Assembly: GCA_037044905.1 (NCBI GenBank)
Contig: JBAOKB010000099.1
Span: 1 to 64,000 of the forward strand
DNA from: Hortaea werneckii
Lineage: Eukaryota; Ascomycota; Dothideomycetes; Mycosphaerellales; Teratosphaeriaceae
DNA: 64,000 bases
Reading direction: 5' to 3'
Translations under genes and position numbers: made by a program
Notes under the pieces: generated by a model
Told to the model about the DNA's origin: nothing
The model's database searches: none
Seen by the model: only the letters and a program-made list of their open reading frames with translations
Part shown: piece after piece, positions 32,537 to 43,121 of the stretch
Position numbering within the stretch: the stretch's first letter is position 1
Layout: every line of letters starts with the position of its first letter

Positions 32537-34571
32537 TGAAGTCCCTTGCTCCCTCCCATCCCCCACACAAAAGACCCAAAAGAACCAAGACAGAGTAAGA
32601 GAGAGAAGGGAAAAAAAAAGTAAAGGGGAAAGAAGAAGAAAGGCAAAGCCATCTCCCTCCTCTCCCTTCTCCTTCTCTCCCCTTTCCCTTCTCTTGCTTC
32701 CCGTCTCTTGCTTCCCCTTTTCCTCTCCTCTTCCGCCTCTTCCCCAACGCCCCATCCCCACCCCCACATTTCCCCTCCGCCAGCAAAAATCCCCTTCCGC
32801 ACCCCCCAAAAAAAACCAAAAGGGGGAGGAAAAAAAAAAAAGAAGAAAGACTCACCATTCGACCCCGTCTGCATACAATCCACGCCCAACCGTCCCCTTC
32901 CCTCACCCCGTCCCTGCCTAGCCTTCAGTTCCGAAACCTCCTCAATAGGACTCAGGCCCGAATTCTCCGCGAGAGCCATGGGGACCGAATCCAGGGCGTC
33001 GGCAAAAGCGCGCATAGGATACTGCTCGAGGCCCGTCTCCTTGACGGCTTCGCGCTCCACAGCCAGCGAACACGCGATTTCCGCCGCACCACCGCCGTAA
33101 ACGATACGGTTATCGACGACGAGGTTGCGGACGACGCACAGGGCGTCGTGGAGGGAGCGTTTGGCTTCGTCGATGATCATCTTGTTGGAGCCGCGCAGGA
33201 AACAGGTCACGGCGCGGGAATTGGCGCAGTCCTCGATGACCAGCATTTTCTCGCGGGTTGTGCCGAAGGTCTTCTCGCGGACGGTTCCTGCCTTGCCGAG
33301 TTTGGAGGCCGAGAGGTCCTCGAAGCGCGGCACGATGCGCCCGTTGGTTGCGATGGCGATGAGTTCGATTTCTGGGCCGCCGACCCAGCGGACCGCGGGG
33401 AGGTTGTTGGTCAGTAGTAGGTGGTTGGCTTCGTCGTCGAAGCCCCATTGGCAGATGACGACGTTGGCGCCTGTGTCCTTGATCTGGGCGATCATCTCGG
33501 CGAACTTGTCCTGTTCGTATTTCTGCAGTTCGCGGAACTCTTCGACGGACGTGATGTCGAGTTTGTGCTTGGTCTTGGGTTTCGGGGGTTCGAAGGCGCA
33601 GGTCAGGATGGCGAGTTTGGCGTCTTGGACCTGCGACGGCATCTGTGGGTGCGAGAAGTCCTTGTCGATGATGACGCCGTTGACCAGCAAGGAGTCTTCG
33701 AGGGCGCCGCCGACTTTGCCGTCCACCTTGATCAGCTCGAAGTCGACGTCTTTTCTTTCCAGATCGGCGACGGAGAGGACGGCGTCGACGGCCATGTTGG
33801 CGAATTGGTCGTGGGCTTTGGAGACAATCTTGGAGCCTAAGCTGGTCTTGGCCACCTTCTTGAGGTTCTCGGTTGAGTCGCGCGAGAAGGGGATGGAGTC
33901 GGAGATGGCGTCGAGTTCCTTGACGGCGACTTCGCAGGCGGCATCGTAACCGTCGGCGATACGGATAGGGTGGATTCCCTTGTCGATGAGTTCGCTGGCC
34001 TGCTCTAGCAAGGCGCCGGCGAGGACGACGACACCGGTGGTGCCGTCACCGATCTCGGCGTCCTGACTCTGACTGAGGGAGACGAGCAGCTTGGCGATGT
34101 GGTTGCTAATCTCCATCTGGCCCATGATGGTGGCGCCATCGTTGGTGACGGTGATGTCGCCGTCGGGGGAGATGAGGATCTTGTCGAGGCCGCGGGGACC
34201 GAGGGAGGAGCGGACGATGGAGGAGATGGTGCGGGCGGCGAGGATGTGGGACTTGATGGCTTCGGTGCCGTGGGCGCGCTTCTTCTTGCCCTGGTCGCGG
34301 ACGATGATGAAGGGGCGGCCGGATTCGTCTTTGGCGATCTGAGCTGTATATTATCAGTATCCAAGCTCGTTTATACCGCCTTCTGAGCATGTCATGTCGA
34401 CTCGGGGTGTATCATTGGAATCGGTATGGAAGGTTGATGGGATTGGAGAGCGGCGTACCATTGCTCAGATCGATCTCTGTTACCCGTTCACATCAGCTTC
34501 ACTTTCTTCTCTCTTTCACGTGCATCTCATTCGTGGTGTTTTGTGAACATACGCATAGGCCCCGCCGACAT
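32251..34571 (-). CDS. cct5: T-complex protein 1 subunit epsilon (CCT5)
   Basis: Four exons on minus, 34571-34553, 34476-34459, 34343-32856 and 32384-32251, give 552 aa, with all phases consistent. The first two exons are tiny (19 and 18 bases) and yield MSAGPMQIDLSNAQIAKDE, matching the start of fungal CCT5. Chaperonin motifs: SLGPRGLDKIL, the ATP-binding NDGATIMGQM and GDGTTGVVVLAGALLEQA, the substrate-domain segment around RWVGGPEIELIAIATNGRI, then VYGGGAAEI and MALAENSGL. The last exon resumes with NDMKEHFVIDPLISKRQQ. It is one of eight different subunits of the cytosolic TRiC ring that folds actin and tubulin. Intron 3 is 471 bases, far longer than the norm here, and contains a GAA/TTC triplet array. 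It is divergent from HP1. Confidence 0.95.
32463..32535. repeat. (GAA)n microsatellite inside CCT5 intron 3
   Basis: About 22 uninterrupted GAA units on the plus strand, flanked by GAG units; this reads (TTC)n in the transcribed intron. Further purine- and pyrimidine-only runs fill the rest of the intron up to about 32850. Confidence 0.95.
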
Positions 34572-35139
34572 GTTGTGTGCTTGTCTCTGCTACCGCCGAG
34601 CAGCTTCACCTGTGTCCAACTCTTCAACCACACACACTCTCTCTCTTTCTCTCGGTTCCTATTCAACCTCTTCAATCAATGTCAAAGATGTCTCGACTGT
34701 ATTTCAGCCCTCGTAAATACCGACGGGGAGGGAAGAGGAGGTAAGTGGATGATTGAATGGGCATCAAACTCCCTCAGTCGCTGTCCCCCGCCAAACGCAG
34801 CGTAACGCGAAAATTCCGAAGCTCAGGCCAAGTGAGGGAGGAGACGCGCTTCTGCTGTGAGCTGCTGTCGGCTGCTGTCAAGCTTCACGTCTCCTCATTG
34901 GCGCGCAATTATCCCCCATCTTCCTCTTCTTCTTCTTCTTCTTCTTCTTCTTCTTCTACTACCTCCTACATTCTCCCCCATTTGGATGTTCATTCGTTCA
35001 TCGTTTGCTTGTACCGCTACCTTATTCAACGCCGCCGCTACATCCACTGATTTGCGACTCTATCAGCACTCGGTCCAAGCCGAAGACCTCCACCCGTCAC
35101 GTCCGTCACGTCCGTGTCGACAAACGCGTAACAAACACG
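34572..35139. promoter_or_regulatory. Divergent promoter region CCT5 / HP1 with a (TTC)n tract
   Basis: A 568-base interval between divergent starts. It contains a (TTC/CTT) tract of about a dozen units at 34919-34958. Just before the HP1 start is a tandem CGTCACGTC repeated at about 35096-35113, which includes CACGTC/GACGTG cores of the type bound by bZIP factors (inference). Confidence 0.5.
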
Positions 35140-36274
35140 ATGCCTCGTACGTCTAAGATCCTATACAAACACACCCTCTCCCTAGGATCCCTATGCGAAC
35201 TAATACGTGATATTCATAGCCGCCATCTCCGACCACGAATCCGGCAGCGAAGACGACGTTCCCGACCAGATCCCCGCACGAGTGAACAAGAAAGCGACCG
35301 AACCTACGCCGGAGGAAGACGAGGACGAAAATGACGAGGACGATGACGACGAAGACGAATACCGCGTAGAGAAGATCGTCAAGCATGACTGGCTCGACGA
35401 CGGCACTCTCGTATACCAGATCAAATGGCAGGGCTACGAAGATCCGGGGGACATGACTTGGGAGCCAGTAGAGAATCTGTAAGTCGCTCCGATGTAGGAG
35501 TGGGCAGAGGGCGATAGAGAGAGAAGAGCAGGAAGTGCACACCAAAGCTAGCACCTTACTAACCCCTTCGATATAGTGAAGGCGCCAAAGACATCCTCCA
35601 AACCTACCTCAAGAAAATCGGCGGCACACCCGAACCCCCGGCCCCGAAATCCAAACGAGGCGGCGGCAGCACGCGCAAATCCGGCGGTGGCGGGAAACGC
35701 AGCGCCTCCGAAGCCTTCGCGACCGACTCGCCCGCTCCAGCCTCCAGCAGCAAGAAACGCGGCAGCAAAGGCCGACCCAGCAAAACGAACGGCACGATAG
35801 ACGACAACGCCGAGACGGCCAAACGCGCCCTGCCGCCGGGGACATGGGACAACGACGTCCTGCGCGTGACGAGCATCATCGAAGAATCCGTCCCTTCTAC
35901 TACTACTACCTCATCAGCGCGGAATAAGTCAGCCGCGAACGGGAAAGAGTCGAAGGAATTGATAGGCCTGCTCGAGTGGAAGGACGGCGGGGCCAAGACG
36001 CAGCATAAGATGAAGGTGCTGCGACAGAAGGTGCCGCAGAGGTTGTTGGATTATTATGAGCAGCATTTGTGAGTTTCTTTTTCCCCGGGGCCCTTCCTTG
36101 CCGATACCCCTAACCACCATCCCAAAAACAAAGAAGAGAAAAGAAACAAAAGAGGACACCCGACTGACTGGATTCCTCAGAGTCTTCACCGATGCCGGCG
36201 CGAACCAGACCGATGCCAACAACAAGGATGACGAAGAGGCGGAGGAGGAAGGAGAGGATGTCGAGATGCAGTGA
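35140..36274 (+). CDS. hepA: Heterochromatin protein 1 homologue (chromo + chromoshadow)
   Basis: Four exons, 35140-35146, 35220-35478, 35577-36068 and 36181-36274, give 283 aa; introns of 73, 98 and 112 bases. The first exon is only 7 bases (ATGCCTC), giving MPPAISDHES, the usual fungal HP1 start. An acidic stretch precedes the chromodomain (YRVEKIVKHDW, VYQIKWQGYEDPGDMTWEP; Tyr/Trp/Tyr-type aromatic cage for methylated H3K9). A Gly/Lys/Ser-rich hinge follows, then the chromoshadow domain (LRVTSIIEES, LLEWKDGG, KVPQRLLDYYEQHLVF) that dimerises and recruits partners. A short acidic tail ends DVEMQ. It binds H3K9me and maintains heterochromatin; in fungi loss often derepresses secondary-metabolite clusters. 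The chromodomain is split by intron 2 at the same place as in many fungal HP1 genes (from memory). Confidence 0.93.
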
Positions 36275-36538
36275 TGAAAGGTCGGTCGTTCTTCGAGCGG
36301 GAACTCCATCCGTCCGTCCGTCCGCCCGTCAGGATTGGGTGGAAGAGAAAGACAAGCTGGCAGGGAAAAAGGAATAGGAAAAAGGATGAGGGAAAGAAAG
36401 AAGGATGAAGGGTTGGGAGAAAGGACTTCTTGCTTCCCACTTTCACAAGAGGAGGAGAGGAGGACACACGGATAATGATCAGCAAGTATGAGGTACAGAT
36501 GTTCGTATAGGGACCACAAAGTCGAAAAACTGGGAGAA

Positions 36539-36578
<40 letters not shown>
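36539..36578 (+). repeat. Uninterrupted run of 40 G
   Basis: All bases from 36539 to 36578 are G. It lies in the 3' flank of the HP1 gene. It may be a genuine G-quadruplex-forming tract or an assembly artefact. Confidence 0.9.
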
Positions 36579-36579
<1 letters not shown>

Positions 36580-36695
36580 ACGCAGGGGAAAGGGGGGGTT
36601 ATGCTTCGTGGGTTTTATCGAGAGAGAAAGAGAGGAAGAGTAAGAGAGAGTGAGGCTCGGAATTGGAAAAAAAAAAAAGGCAGAGAGAAAAGAGA

Positions 36696-36697
<2 letters not shown>

Positions 36698-36730
<33 letters not shown>
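36698..36730 (+). repeat. Second uninterrupted run of 33 G
   Basis: It lies 119 bases after the first G tract, on the same strand, with GA-rich sequence between. Confidence 0.9.
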
Positions 36731-36731
<1 letters not shown>

Positions 36732-36979
36732 GAGAAAGTGTTTTTTCGGATACCCAACTTGTGTAAAACTTACTTCTTTTTTATGTTCGATTTTTTGGAT
36801 TACATGGTAAGATGTGGGCGGATGGGCTCACTCTCGCACCCCTCAAGGAGTAGTAGGGGTGGGGTGGAAGGGGGGAGGGGGCAGCTGATCGGGGTGGGTT
36901 TGGGGTCTGTTCGAAGGAGAAAAGAAGGAAGAGGACATGATTCGTTGCTGATCTTGACTCTTTGAATCTTCTTCCTGCT

Positions 36980-37690
36980 CCTTTATGCTGTTGGGAGTTT
37001 ATGACTGCTGGCCATTTTCTTTTTTTTTTTTTTTGTCTTTTTTGGCAATTGGCATTTTTCTCTGACGCCGTCCGTCACTTTTCTGACTCCGTCGGATTTC
37101 TGATCATTCTCTGACGCTCGTTTCATGACGTTCGATCAATGGCGCTCGTTTCTTATTTTCTGACTGCCATGTTCTAATTGTTGTTCCTATGTCTCGTTTT
37201 CCACTCTATCTGACATGTACTGATTGTCAATGTCTTGTCCCTTCGATCTTCTACCGGCCCATTTATGATCATGTCACTTTCTGATCATTTTATGACCGTA
37301 ATTTTTTTGATTTTTGATCCTGTCACTTCTTGACTCTGTCATTTACTCATCCCGTCATGTATTCGTTCTGTCAGTTGTTGGCCATTTTCTGACCTTGTTA
37401 TCCATTGACCTGTTGCTGACCTTGTGATCTTCTGACCCTGTCATTTATTGATCCTGTCAATTTATGATCCTGGCCTTTTTTTTTTTCTTTTTTTTCTTTT
37501 TTTCTTTTTTTTCTTTTTCTTTTTCTTTTTTCCTTTCTGATCCTGTCATGTTCTCGTCTCGTCACTTCATGATCGTTTTCTGACATAGTTATGTATTGAT
37601 CATTTTCTCGCTGTCATTTTTGAAACCTTTCCTGACAATGTCCGTTTTCTGACCATCATTTTCTGATTCCGTCACTTTCCAACCTCTACG
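36980..37690. repeat. Degenerate short-period repeat field (TTCTGAYCCTGTCATTT-like, period about 15)
   Basis: Across about 700 bases a loose unit recurs: (T)TTCTGAC or TGATC, then CCTGTCA or CCGTCA, then TTT/CTT. Well-preserved examples are near 37313-37345, 37395-37465 and 37540-37570. TGAY...GTCA half-sites face each other in each unit. Two interruptions are pyrimidine runs at about 37018-37040 and 37475-37532. No coding frame explains it. Confidence 0.65.
37475..37532 (+). repeat. T-rich homopyrimidine run with C interruptions
   Basis: Almost exclusively T with single C residues every 6-12 bases, inside the repeat field. Confidence 0.85.
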
Positions 37691-38492
37691 ACGATCCAAG
37701 GCTACCATTTACGGACAACGAAGCACTCTGACCCATGACTAGACAAGATAGGAAGCAGATAGGAAGACGGGCTCAACGATTTCAATACTCTCGGGAGACA
37801 CACACAGCTACTCTCTCCTTATCGGAATGGAACCAACTCCCACATTACCAGGGCAGGCGAAGACAATAGTAAGCATCGCGGGAGTAGCAGCAAAATAAGT
37901 CCCCTCGTTTCACGTACACGGCAAGATAGGCCATCGCTATTCCTAACAGCGACCCCAAGTCCTCTACATCAGCATATTATGAACTAATTCTACTCCGCTA
38001 CCCTTCCTATGTTCCTGGAAAAAGATAACATGGAAATGCACCATATCCGATTTTTCGACAGACGTCTAGCGTCGTTTGTCTCGGGAAGTTCTTGTCAAAT
38101 TGCGCTTCCCTGCGGAAGTACTACTTCTGGAGACCATCCCACGCATTGCTCCCTTTTCCCGTTGGAGGAGCCATGAAACAAGCCCCACCCCACTTCGGCC
38201 ACATCTGCAGATGAGGATATCCAGGACAGGGAGGAGGCGGTGGGGAGGGGAAAGGGTAGTACGTACAATCACTGAGTTGCAATGACACGTACCGACGCTG
38301 GAAGGAATATGACAGATTTGGCAGACGGGAGAAGGAAAAAAAGGCGGGAGTGATGATGAACATGGTAAGCGATCCACGTCCCGGGACAGACGTGCATATG
38401 AAGGCTTATGGGTGTCAGACCGCTTTACGGTCCCCAGTCCATGGCTCGAGACACACAGGCGAACCGGGGGCCGGCACGCTGCTACTGCTCGG

Positions 38493-38501
38493 TACTATGT
38501 A
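38493..38501 (+). repeat. Recurring intergenic 9-mer TACTATGTA (8 copies in window)
   Basis: Exact copies of TACTATGTA or its complement TACATAGTA are at 38493, 38592, 39352, 40143, 42333, 47248, 59869 and 62110. All are intergenic, and four continue as TACTATGTAGG. About 0.5 copies are expected by chance for a 9-mer on both strands of 64 kb, assuming equal base frequencies. Confidence 0.75.
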
Positions 38502-39127
38502 GGAATTATTTCCCCAGATTGCTTTTGGTGGGCGCCTCCCGTCATTCGCATGCTGCATCCTACCACCGAGCCCAATCAATCGTCGGTAGAGTACATAGTA
38601 GTAATTGCTAGAATAATTACTCCGACGAGGTTTGTTGCGGGAAGGACCGGTGGAGCGTAGTTGCTTTTTGTCCTTTTACCCCGGTTGGCATTGGGATAAC
38701 CGCGTATTGATCCTGTATTATGGAACGCGATATTGAGAACCAGCGGGGAGGAGGCGGGGGGAGACGCATCCTCACTTGTTGCTCTCTTATCAGCCACATA
38801 CGTCGTGGAATAATGAAAGGGTGACGATAAATGATAGAACGTCGAAAACAAAACGGTGTCTCAGCCTGGCCATGGGTTAAATCAAGACATCGGATGCAGC
38901 ATCCCCGGATTCCGGTCCATGGATCGGAGAGAGGTGAACCCCCCAAACCCGCTCGCCCGTTTTTGTGGTCACCATTCTAGTTATTAGCGAGGACACAAGA
39001 AGAACCTTTGGAATACCTGCGCTACCACTATCTTCCTATCAGCCGGGGGCACCATGCAACGGTGTACAAGTCAATTAAGCCGAGTGAAAGATCAAAAGGA
39101 ACAGGTCACGAGCTCTTGTTGCCCTCT

Positions 39128-39231
39128 TTCCCCGGAATATCGTGGCGCGCCCCGCCACGGGGGGGCACCTGCGTCACCGCCATTTCCGGGGAAGACCTCC
39201 CGGCTGTCACGCCCTTTTATTTTCCGGGGAA
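39128..39231. promoter_or_regulatory. GC-box cluster: TTCCCCGGAA plus two inverted copies and a hairpin
   Basis: TTCCCCGGAA at 39128-39137; its exact reverse complement TTCCGGGGAA at 39184-39193 and again at 39222-39231. Between them a 7-bp stem (CGTGGCG 39141-39147, CGCCACG 39153-39159) with a 5-base loop. CCGGGG fits the SYGGRG consensus of the carbon-repressor CreA/Mig1, so these may be paired CreA sites (inference). Confidence 0.5.
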
Positions 39232-42200
39232 GCGAGAGAGTGAGAAACAGGCGAGATTGGGGAGGAATAATTCTTCCGGCGGCCAAACTCCCGGTTCTGT
39301 GAGGGTGTCTGGGGTGAAAAAGTCGGATTTAATAAGGGAACCTGGAACACGTACTATGTAGGCGAGAAAGCGCCGGGGGTCATTGATTGTCGTTGCAGAT
39401 TGTGCGGCGCTGGTGTCCTTTGGCCGACTCTGACAGACATCAATCATATGCAACGACTCCGGGAGCGCGGAGGCAGATCTGCCTACCTAGGCATGCATCC
39501 TATTTCCTCGGCAGCCAAAAGAGTCTGGAGAACGTGAAGATTCTCGCGGAGCGAATCGGGGATCGAGTCCCTATGTCATGTGCATGAGTGTGTTCGTGTC
39601 GAGAGTTTTTACCCGCGACGTTTTGGCTCCTGCTAAGACTACAACTTTATAGTACGAACATTTACGAGTATGACGATCTGGAGATTGATCGCGATGAGGG
39701 GCGTGAATACGATTACTCGATTGGGCGAGAAGAGGGCCTGGGGTGAAAGAGTAAGATTGTGGTTCGGGAGAAGTCAGAGAAACCGAAAGGGAAAAGTCGG
39801 GGAGGCTCCCCCGCAAGATGGGGCCCAGACCATTTCCTGGGGTTCCCGATCCTCCTCCACATGACTTCCATTCCATGTGACCGTTCTCCTTCCGCGTGGG
39901 GAATGGGAAGATCCGTGTCCCTCTTAGCACCCCGACCCATGACAGCAGGGCGGGAGGGAGGGGAAGGGAGCACGGGATAATCAGGATGCGAAACAGCCGT
40001 ACCTGAATCATGTCTAACGGACGGGGAAGATGGATAAAATTCGTGGCACGCGTGAGCATAGAACAGTAGTGTGAGAGAAGAGTACTTCGCTACACATGTA
40101 TGTCCCGGGATCTATATGCAGGTACCGAGTCGGATGGGAGAGTACATAGTAGTACATGTAGGAGGCTGCAGAGTGAGCGGCAGATGACTGATGCGCTGGC
40201 AATGAAGTGTCCTGCGGACCCTGAAAATAACAAGTCATCTGCCGCAAAAGAAAGCATCAAGCATCTAAGATTCGTCGTCTTCCGTCGCGCGCACATACAT
40301 AACACATTCCCGATCGGCATAGTCATGATGGGGGCAATATGTAATGTGACAAGTCAGATTCCCCAAGCACCGGAAAGGGGGGAGCGGGTGAGGCTGTGTG
40401 TCTGCACAGCTACAGTAGTATCACTGTGTTCTTGTAGGATCAACCCAGGGCTATTTCTAAAACCCGGGTCTTCCTCCCCGGATCCGTGCAACGCTGTGAG
40501 AGACACATGAGGAAGCCAATTCGGAACGGCCCCTTCGCAGTGAAGCAGGGCTAGACGGTGTCACCGCTCCCTTTTCCCCCAGCCAGCCAAAGTGGCGGCT
40601 GTCGTTTCTTCCCTTTTAGGCACGGCTCGCGTACATCATGCGAGAGCAAGGGAACAAAAGTACATACTCCTCGGGAGTTCATACTCTAATACCATACCCA
40701 AGTAGATCCTTTTCTTGCATGTGGGAAAGTAAGACCAAGGTAAGACAGTTTCCGATGCGCTGTCTGTCGGAACATGTGCTTTTTTCTCCCCAGTCACCGT
40801 CTTTTCCTGTTCACATGCGGGATAGGCCCAATCGTTTTTCGTCCGTCCCCAAGTGTGTGTGTGAACCGGCGTGCAGTTCCGCCTCGCAAGCGCGTGGGAT
40901 GAAGCCCTTATCAAGATATGTCTGACCCCGAAATAGAAGGTGGCAAGACACAGTGAGGGTAGACTCGTATCGCGTCCGTCGCACGATACTACTACATACT
41001 CGTCGCATGTGTACGTATACTGTGTTTGTGCGGCTGGGGCGTCTTAGTCATTGATCGGGCACGACGTGGTCACGGGGGTTGACTTTGACAGCATGTGTGA
41101 CGATTGCTGCTTGTTCTGGACAGTGGCGAACGATTGGCATTCCAAGACTTTTTTTCTTTCTCTCATCGCCCCTATGCCTCGACACGGTAGGTAGACGCGC
41201 CTGCGATTCGGATGTACCGCGGGGAGAAGGGGGGCTCAGCAGCCACGTGCCTGGAAGTTTTCGCTTTTTCGTCTGTCCTCCCAGAGCGGCCGCAGAAGCG
41301 CCGTATGTAATCATCACGTGGGGTATTACAGGACGACGTAAAAGGCGCCAAGGAAAGGGTCGCGGCTTCTAGGTTGATTGTTCTCCAAGTCTAGCTACCT
41401 TACCTGTCACACTAATAGGACTACTGAGATTGGAGAGACCGTTCAGGCCGCGCGCGCGCGATGGGCGCACCTGTTGGTTTAACGATGAGGCACAGAGCAG
41501 GTGACCTTGAAAGTGGAGGGGAATATGGAGAAAGCTAATCCGGAGATCTCCACGTAGTTCGTCAGCTTCTAACAGGGGACTTGCTTGGGTACGCCGGCAC
41601 TTGACAGCTCATCAGCAGCGAGCAGCCTTGCGCCTGTGCTGGCAGCTGCTGCACAGGGCTGAGGCAGATCGGGGAGGAAGGAGTCAGCAGGCGCATAGTA
41701 GGGTGTGTTTGTGTTTGTCTGCTGCTGCTGCTGCTGCTCCGCGGACACCGGTCTTATGATCATGTATCATCGTAACGATTAGGTTATATTCTAAGGTGCA
41801 GGGCAGAGACCAACGGCGTCTTTCGGTCCGGGGGACCGGATGCCGCACTAGCGCGTCACCAAGGACTTCTGGAAGAAGTCTCCTGCCGCGAATTGGTTTA
41901 GCCGACGTGCGCGCGTGCGGCTTCTCCAACGTTGATGATGGCTGTGTGAAGGTAGGGCGAGATGGTGCCTGGGCGGTCAAGACGAAAAACGGGGAGAAAC
42001 TCTAGAACTTCTGCCATGACTGGCGCAGTCATAACTGTACGATGTATGACAGTGCGGCTGGCTTATGATGTTGCGGAGGTGGTGCACGATCCATTTCGGT
42101 CAGCAAATGCTTGCACGCAGGGCCAAATCATCCTTGCGAGAGAATGCCGAGGTACGGCAGGGATTGTACCTGTCACCCAGGTAGAGGAGAGGTCGGTACT

Positions 42201-42813
42201 GTAGGTACTGTACACATGTCTTCCGATACGGCGGCGCCTCCGGCTGTCCGCGTTGTTCAGGCGGGAGATCTATGGACAGGGCAAACGAGGGGGACTTGGG
42301 GGGGAAGACGGCAAGGGCTTGGATTGGTAGGATACTATGTAGGCATAGACTATCGGTTGCAGCGTCGTTTGTCCGGTCGGGTAGGATGGAATGGGATGCT
42401 GTCTCCCTCGTCCCCGCCTCTGCCCAAACCGCGGGCGTGTTTGGAGAAGAAGGGCGCGGGATGGAGGCGATCTCGTTGTCCCAAACCACGAATCGCAGCC
42501 TGGTCTATGCACGGGCGGGTACACGTTACTGTACCCTGAAGGTAGTACGGACATGGGTGATTGATGGGGGGCGTGGTCCGCCGAAGTCATTCCTAGTTTG
42601 GCGCCGGAAAACGGCCGCGTTTGTGCTGGTCGGCTTGTCCTGGCTCTGGTTCTGGCTTGGGCGTCTGGCTCGCTGGCTCTGGCTCGCTGGGTCAGACCCG
42701 CTGCAGAGCTTTGCTTTATATCCTGAACTTCCCCATCCCTTGTGACAAAGGCCCCACACCATCACCCTCGCTTTACACGGGCCCGAGATTTCCACCTCAA
42801 CCAGCCACTCACC

Positions 42814-42843
42814 CATCGCCATCGCCATCGCCATCGCCATCGC
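42814..42843 (+). repeat. (CATCGC)n hexamer array, about 5 units
   Basis: Tandem CATCGC units, about 280 bases before the chosen start of the DUF1752/DUF3295 gene, probably in its promoter or 5' UTR. Confidence 0.85.
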
Positions 42844-43121
42844 GACACCCACGCGAATTCTTACCAACCACGACACCATACCGATACCACGCGACATTTG
42901 CGACGACATCTACATACTATCTTCCTAACTGACCGACCGCATCCCCATCCCATCCCATCCTGACCGCGGCAAAATCCAAATTCGCGCACTGTCACGTTCG
43001 CTTCATGTGACGTATACGTACCGGCTGCCGCATGCGGAATACAGACGACTCTTCTTCACTCCATCCTTTCTCAGAACCCGCTCCCACCCCTTTCACGCTG
43101 GCTCGTCACAGCCATCCGACG

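Larger units (their letters stand above)
37691..43121. other. 5.4-kb gene-free interval
   Basis: Both strands show only overlapping short frames with no recognisable domains or consistent splice sites. Observed content: five copies of TACTATGTA or its complement (38493, 38592, 39352, 40143, 42333); three TTCCCCGGAA/TTCCGGGGAA boxes and a small hairpin at 39128-39231; a CTG run near 41720-41741; and a CATCGC hexamer array at about 42814-42843. It may be the long regulatory region of the DUF1752 gene, hold non-coding transcripts, or simply be non-functional spacer. Confidence 0.5.

Noticed and set aside
32440..32855. Read-through of the CCT5 frame into a poly-Leu/Phe tail
   Set aside because: This is the intron with the TTC array; a canonical donor and acceptor give the conserved CCT5 C-terminus instead.
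36601..36965. Short frames across the G tracts (Gly-rich products)
   Set aside because: They arise from the homopolymer; no start context or conservation signs.
39545..39575. tRNA T-arm-like GGGATCGAGTCCC
   Set aside because: No matching acceptor, D or anticodon stems can be formed around it.
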